Assembly: GCA_902766345.1 (NCBI GenBank) | Contig: CACXDK010000086.1 | Span: 1 to 9,659, forward strand | DNA length: 9,659 bases | Source of the DNA: an uncultured Spirochaetaceae bacterium | GTDB taxonomy: Bacteria > Spirochaetota > Spirochaetia > Treponematales > Treponemataceae | Direction: 5' to 3' | Shown: positions 6,796-9,659 of the stretch, one piece after another | Layout of the letters: each line of letters begins with the position of its first letter | Position numbering within the stretch: position 1 is the first letter of the stretch | Notes under the pieces: model-generated | Seen by the model: only the letters and a program-made list of their open reading frames with translations | Told to the model about the DNA's origin: nothing | The model's database searches: none | Made by a program: the position numbers and the translations under genes

Positions 6796-8310
6796 TTAAG
6801 CAAATGTTTTTATAAATCTATGGAATGCGTCCTTTCCTTCTGGAGAACGCTTGAATACACCAGCATCTTCAAGAACTCGTGCAAACACATAACCAGTTTC
6901 TTCTTTTAGGATTTCACCAATATTTTCTTTTGTAACAGAACTGTATTTTGGCAAAAATTCTTTTACCCAATCAGCATGTTTTGCAAGGGTCTCGTCTTTA
7001 GTAATATCTGTTCCTGCAATAATTGCATTTGCAAGATCAGAAAGCTCTTTTTTAAGACGCGAAGGCAAAACAGCAAGCCCCATAACTTCAATAAGACCGA
7101 TATTTTCCTTTTTTATGTGATGAAGCTCGTTATGAGGATGGAATACGCCAAGAGGATATTCGTCCGTAGTAATATTATTACGCAGAACAAGATCCAGCTC
7201 ATAATCTCCGTTATGCATGCGGGCAATAGGTGTAATGGTATTATGTTTTTCACCGTTTGTTTCAGCATAAATAAATACTGTAGAATCTGTATAAGAACGC
7301 CAAGCCTGAAGGATTTTATCGGCAAGCTGTACAAGCCTGTCTGAGTTTGATGCGGAAATTCGAATGACACTCATTGGCCACTTTACAATACCGCATTTTA
7401 CATCATCAAAACCTTTTATGCTGAATTCTTCTTCAATGCCAGCTTTTGCCATTGCAAAAGTATAATTTCCACCCTGATAGTGATTATGCGAAAGAATTGA
7501 ACCGCCAACAATAGGCAAATCAGCATTACTTCCAATAATATAATGAGGAAACAGCTTTAAAAAATCAAACAGAGAAATAAAAGTTTCCTTATTAATAGTC
7601 ATTGGAGTGTGTTCGTAGCTGAATACTATACAATGCTCGTTATAATATACATACGGAGAATACTGCAATCCCCAAGACTTTCCAGCAAGCTTTAAAGGGA
7701 TGATGCGGTGATTTTGTCTTGCGGCGTGATTTACACGTCCTGCATAACCGACATTTTCCTTACAAAGAAGGCATTGCGGATATCCGCCCTGAGGGGCATT
7801 TCTTGCAGCTGCAATTGCCTTAGGGTCTTTTTCTGGCTTTGAAAGATTAATAGTAATGTCAATGTCGCCGTATTCTGTACGGGTTTTCCATTTTACATCC
7901 TTACAAATTCTATAGCGACGGATATAATCAGTGTCCTGACTAAATTTATAATACCAGTCTGTTGCCTGTTTTGGAGATTTCTTATACTGTGCAAGGAATT
8001 TGCCTTCAATTTCAGAAGGGCGTCCAACAAGGCAGCTCATTATTTTTGTGTCAAACAAATCACGATATACAACGCCTTCACCAGCAAGTAAGTTGTGTTC
8101 GGCTGCATAATCAAGCAATCCAGAAAGAATTGATTCAAGGTCTTTTACCTGAACAACAGGAATGGATGCAGCCTGAGCTTCTGATTCAAAACCATCAAGA
8201 TTAAAAAGCTCAAGAAGACGGTTCTGTGTAAAAATTACATCTTCTTCTTCGACTAGTCCAGTTGCGCGTCCATACCCAACAAGCGCATTTATCAGCTCAA
8301 AAACGTTCAT
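6796..8310 (-). CDS. galT: UDP-glucose--hexose-1-phosphate uridylyltransferase, class II (GalT)
   Basis: This 504-residue protein is the long class II form of GalT found in Firmicutes and some spirochaetes. It swaps UMP between UDP-glucose and galactose-1-phosphate in the Leloir pathway of galactose use. Motifs, numbered from the ATG at 8310, include a CxxC pair (180-183) followed by ENVGYAGR, the active-site block SHNHYQGG (274-281) with the HxH-x-Q nucleotidylated histidine, and HPHNELHHIKKENIGLIEVM (391-410), a class II hallmark. The frame is open 13 codons further upstream to a TTG, but that extension runs through the promoter's -35 and -10 boxes, so the ATG is the real start. No galK or galE is in the window, and the downstream partners are asnA and a radical-SAM-like gene, not other sugar genes. 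Confidence 0.95.
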   Translation of the reverse strand: MNVFELINALVGYGRATGLVEEEDVIFTQNRLLELFNLDGFESEAQAASIPVVQVKDLESILSGLLDYAAEHNLLAGEGVVYRDLFDTKIMSCLVGRPSEIEGKFLAQYKKSPKQATDWYYKFSQDTDYIRRYRICKDVKWKTRTEYGDIDITINLSKPEKDPKAIAAARNAPQGGYPQCLLCKENVGYAGRVNHAARQNHRIIPLKLAGKSWGLQYSPYVYYNEHCIVFSYEHTPMTINKETFISLFDFLKLFPHYIIGSNADLPIVGGSILSHNHYQGGNYTFAMAKAGIEEEFSIKGFDDVKCGIVKWPMSVIRISASNSDRLVQLADKILQAWRSYTDSTVFIYAETNGEKHNTITPIARMHNGDYELDLVLRNNITTDEYPLGVFHPHNELHHIKKENIGLIEVMGLAVLPSRLKKELSDLANAIIAGTDITKDETLAKHADWVKEFLPKYSSVTKENIGEILKEETGYVFARVLEDAGVFKRSPEGKDAFHRFIKTFA

Positions 8311-8345
8311 GCAGACATAATAGAATGAAAATATTGATGTGTCAA
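8311..8345 (-). promoter_or_regulatory. Strong sigma70-type promoter of galT, leaderless
   Basis: On the minus strand, a perfect TTGACA (8340-8345), a 17-base spacer and TATTAT (8317-8322) precede galT. Only six bases (GTCTGC) separate the -10 box from the ATG. Transcription normally starts about seven bases past the -10 box, which is the A of the start codon. There is no Shine-Dalgarno sequence. This is the best promoter in the window and it fixes the galT start. Confidence 0.8.
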
Positions 8346-8396
8346 TCAAGACAAAAATACCTGTTTTGCCAAGATATTACCATAGACAAAGAGTAT

Positions 8397-8422
8397 AAAA
8401 AAGGCTGCCTAAAGCAGCCTTT
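8397..8422 (-). terminator. Intrinsic terminator of the Rpn-family gene
   Basis: AAAGGCTGC (8400-8408) and GCAGCCTTT (8414-8422) form a perfect nine-base stem around a five-base loop. On the minus strand it continues into a run of T residues and then ATACTC, the classic rho-independent form. It lies 25 bp past the Rpn stop and upstream of the galT promoter, so it insulates galT from read-through. On the plus strand only three T residues follow, all within the stem. Confidence 0.88.
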
Positions 8423-8447
8423 CTAACATTATTTTGCAGTAGCTATT

Positions 8448-9266
8448 TTATATTTTAGCAGCAAGCTCTTCTATCTTTTCTAACGGAAGTCCTACAGCCT
8501 CTGAAATCTGTTCATAAGTTCCAAGCTTCATTGTAAGAAGTTTTCGGGCATTTTCAAGTTTGTTTGCTTCTATGCCTTCTTTTCTGCCAAGACGGCGCCC
8601 TTCTCGCCTACCTTCATTCTTTACATCATAGTCATGGAGGCTCCATGTAAAGTATAGTTTTTTATTAGCCTCAATTTTCTTCTGTTTTTCTACCATATCA
8701 TTAAGCCTCCCAGTTAAGTCCGACTCGGCAATGCCTGTCTGAATAAACTTCAATAATGCCTTCTGCTCAAAATTCACAACCTTTTCGTATGCAGTGCAGT
8801 TAAAAATTATATCTTTTGCAGCGTCTGCCAAATTTACACTTGCATCCTCATGGCATATCCTTGTTACAGTATACCACGGAATTCCTTTTTTGAAAGGGTC
8901 AAAGCGGCATAAAAACACAATAACAGTCTTTTTCAGCTCGGAATAGGCATGCCCTTTTAAAAGGGAGTCCGCATCCAGCATAGACTGGTAGTAACGAGTC
9001 CTCTTCCCCATGTCATGCTCGTTTCGGTTTTGTATTTCTACATCATACACGGTATTGCCATCCCTTACGTACACGTCAAGCCTAATACCGTGTGCAGTAT
9101 ACATAGGTTTAAAATGCTTCTGCGGTTCGGCATACTCAAGATGCCTTATCTTAATGCCCAAAAGACATTCCAGCACTTCACGGCAAAGATTTTTGTCCTG
9201 CATTACAAGCCCAAACATAAAATCATCATAAAATTCTAGTTTTTCAAATGGTTTTATTTTTTTCAT
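8448..9266 (-). CDS. Rpn-family PD-(D/E)XK nuclease / transposase-like protein
   Basis: This 272-residue protein belongs to the Rpn/PD-(D/E)XK group often labelled 'nuclease family transposase'. Characterised Rpn proteins of E. coli are DNA endonucleases that promote RecA-independent recombination, and members have also been linked to phage defence. The N-terminal half holds the nuclease fold: FEKLEFYDDFMFGLVM (7-22), then RLDVYVRDG, with the catalytic Asp at 64, and DVEIQN, with the E-x-Q pair at 77 and 79. The C-terminal part has the family's basic EGRREGRRLGRKEG stretch and a short helical tail (MKLGTYEQISEAVGLPLEKI). The frame opens 20 codons earlier, but AGAGGA seven bases before the ATG at 9266 supports the shorter start, which also begins at the family's normal MKKIKPFEKL. 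The active-site residues are intact and there is no frameshift. No inverted repeats or other transposon parts were seen. Confidence 0.88.
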   Translation of the reverse strand: MKKIKPFEKLEFYDDFMFGLVMQDKNLCREVLECLLGIKIRHLEYAEPQKHFKPMYTAHGIRLDVYVRDGNTVYDVEIQNRNEHDMGKRTRYYQSMLDADSLLKGHAYSELKKTVIVFLCRFDPFKKGIPWYTVTRICHEDASVNLADAAKDIIFNCTAYEKVVNFEQKALLKFIQTGIAESDLTGRLNDMVEKQKKIEANKKLYFTWSLHDYDVKNEGRREGRRLGRKEGIEANKLENARKLLTMKLGTYEQISEAVGLPLEKIEELAAKI

Positions 9267-9280
9267 ATACATGTCCTCTG
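9267..9280 (-). promoter_or_regulatory. Ribosome binding site of the Rpn-family gene
   Basis: On the minus strand, AGAGGA is followed by seven bases and then the ATG at 9266. A second in-frame ATG only one base after the AGAGGA (9272) is too close to be used. This chooses the start. Confidence 0.7.
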
Positions 9281-9394
9281 TATATGTAATATCCAAGATG
9301 TGTATTTTTTTGCACGATTTCGACAAAAAAAATAAAAAATTTGTAGTTTAAACTTGATTTTTATGCTTATTTAGGGTTTCTGCTGGAATATTTT
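9281..9394. other. A/T-rich non-coding region upstream of the Rpn gene
   Basis: This stretch includes a run of A residues around 9325-9350 and holds no credible open frame. A weak minus-strand promoter could be built from TTGTCG, a 16-base spacer and TACACA near 9305-9335, but the match is poor. The segment at about 9374-9394 has a faint resemblance to the repeat units to its right and may be a decayed copy. Confidence 0.5.
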
Positions 9395-9659
9395 TTGTTT
9401 CGGTACTAAATGTTTTTCCGTTCTAGTAAGTAATGGAGTTCCGTTCCAGTAAGTAATGGTGGACCATTCTAGTAAGTAACGGTGTACCGTTCTAGTAAGT
9501 AACGGTGTTCAGTTCTAGTAGCATCGGAGTTCCGTTCTAGTAAGTAACGGTGTTCAGTTTCGGTAGCATCGGTGTACCATTCTAGTAGCAACTTTTTTCC
9601 ATTCTAGTAAGTAACGGAGTTCCGTTCTAGTAAGTAACGGAGTTCCGTTCTAGTAAGTA
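9395..9659. repeat. Tandem array of 22-23 bp palindromic units, open at the window edge
   Basis: Ten complete units and the first 15 bases of an eleventh lie head to tail without spacers, starting at 9418, 9441, 9464, 9487, 9510, 9532, 9555, 9577, 9599, 9622 and 9645. A degenerate copy precedes them at 9395-9417. The common unit is CCGTTCTAGTAAGTAACGG plus a four-base linker of form NGTN. Within a unit CCGTT and AACGG are inverted repeats. Across each junction AACGGN-GT-NCCGTT forms a second palindrome. Units at 9510, 9555 and 9577 are one base shorter and carry AGTAGCA in place of AGTAAGTA. A unit of 23 bp is not a multiple of three, and TAG/TAA stops recur, so it cannot encode a repeat protein. 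The array is a minisatellite. Its role, such as protein-binding sites, a recombination target or a repetitive extragenic element, is unknown. Confidence 0.93.

Noticed and set aside
6976..7344. A 122-codon plus-strand open frame inside galT
   Set aside because: It is antisense to conserved galT coding sequence including the HPHNELHH block, with no promoter or family resemblance.
8311..8349. A 13-codon N-terminal extension of galT from a TTG
   Set aside because: The extension covers the -35 and -10 boxes of the best promoter in the window, and class II GalT proteins begin near the later ATG.
8352..8368. CAAAA/TTTTG inverted repeat just upstream of the galT -35 box as an operator
   Set aside because: Five-base A/T arms are expected by chance in sequence this A/T-rich, and nothing else supports regulator binding.
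8448..9266. The Rpn gene as an insertion sequence
   Set aside because: No terminal inverted repeats or target-site duplications were seen, and the gene has its own terminator. The 'transposase' label of the family is historical.
9267..9326. A 20-codon N-terminal extension of the Rpn gene
   Set aside because: The Shine-Dalgarno sequence AGAGGA sits within the extension, at the right distance from the ATG at 9266, where the family's normal N-terminus begins.
9395..9659. The array as a CRISPR locus
   Set aside because: Units follow one another with no unique spacers, the period is only 22-23 bp, and no cas gene is nearby.
9418..9659. The array as integron attC sites or an attachment site
   Set aside because: attC sites are longer (about 57 bp or more) and flank gene cassettes. 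Here there are no cassettes, no integrase and no core-site pattern.
9418..9659. The array as part of a repeat-containing coding region
   Set aside because: The period is not a multiple of three and TAG/TAA stops recur, closing every frame on both strands within a few units.

Overview
This AT-rich window (roughly 38-40% G+C by eye) is ordinary bacterial chromosome with tightly packed genes. It holds nine protein genes, one of them cut by the left edge, and a non-coding tandem-repeat array that runs off the right edge. The gene set is AsnA, class II GalT, MntP, an Rpn/PD-(D/E)XK protein and a ProX-type tRNA deacylase. With the base composition, this suggests a host-associated anaerobe. My best guess is a gut or rumen Treponema (Spirochaetota), with Lachnospiraceae or other Clostridia as the alternative. 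That placement is an inference from gene content, not a match I could run.

Layout. Bases 1-4053 form a minus-strand operon of five genes, in transcription order: an ArsB/NhaD-type (IT superfamily) membrane transporter, a cytidylate-kinase-like protein, a DUF5718-like protein that resembles fumarylacetoacetate hydrolases, a LysR regulator, and the N-terminal part of a ProX-like Ala-tRNA(Pro) deacylase. Gaps are 20 bp, a 4-bp overlap, 5 bp and 10 bp. Bases 4054-4164 are a divergent promoter region. Bases 4165-4737 encode the manganese exporter MntP on the plus strand. Bases 4743-8310 are a second minus-strand operon: galT, asnA, then a radical-SAM-like protein that lacks the N-terminal cysteine motif. 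It ends 5 bp from mntP, tail to tail. Bases 8448-9266 encode an Rpn-family PD-(D/E)XK protein with a strong intrinsic terminator. From about 9395 to the end lies an array of 22-23 bp tandem units with no spacers.

How the genes are expressed. The three genes that start a transcript (transporter, mntP, galT) have a -10 hexamer only 6-11 bases before the ATG and no convincing Shine-Dalgarno sequence, so their mRNAs look leaderless or nearly so. The second gene of each minus-strand operon lies 20 bp after the previous stop and has a G-rich Shine-Dalgarno sequence.

The points most worth a second look are the repeat array, whose unit junctions form palindromes with compensating base changes; the cluster-less radical-SAM-like protein with a different cysteine motif at its C-terminus; and the leaderless promoters. 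No phage, CRISPR array, rRNA or tRNA gene was seen.
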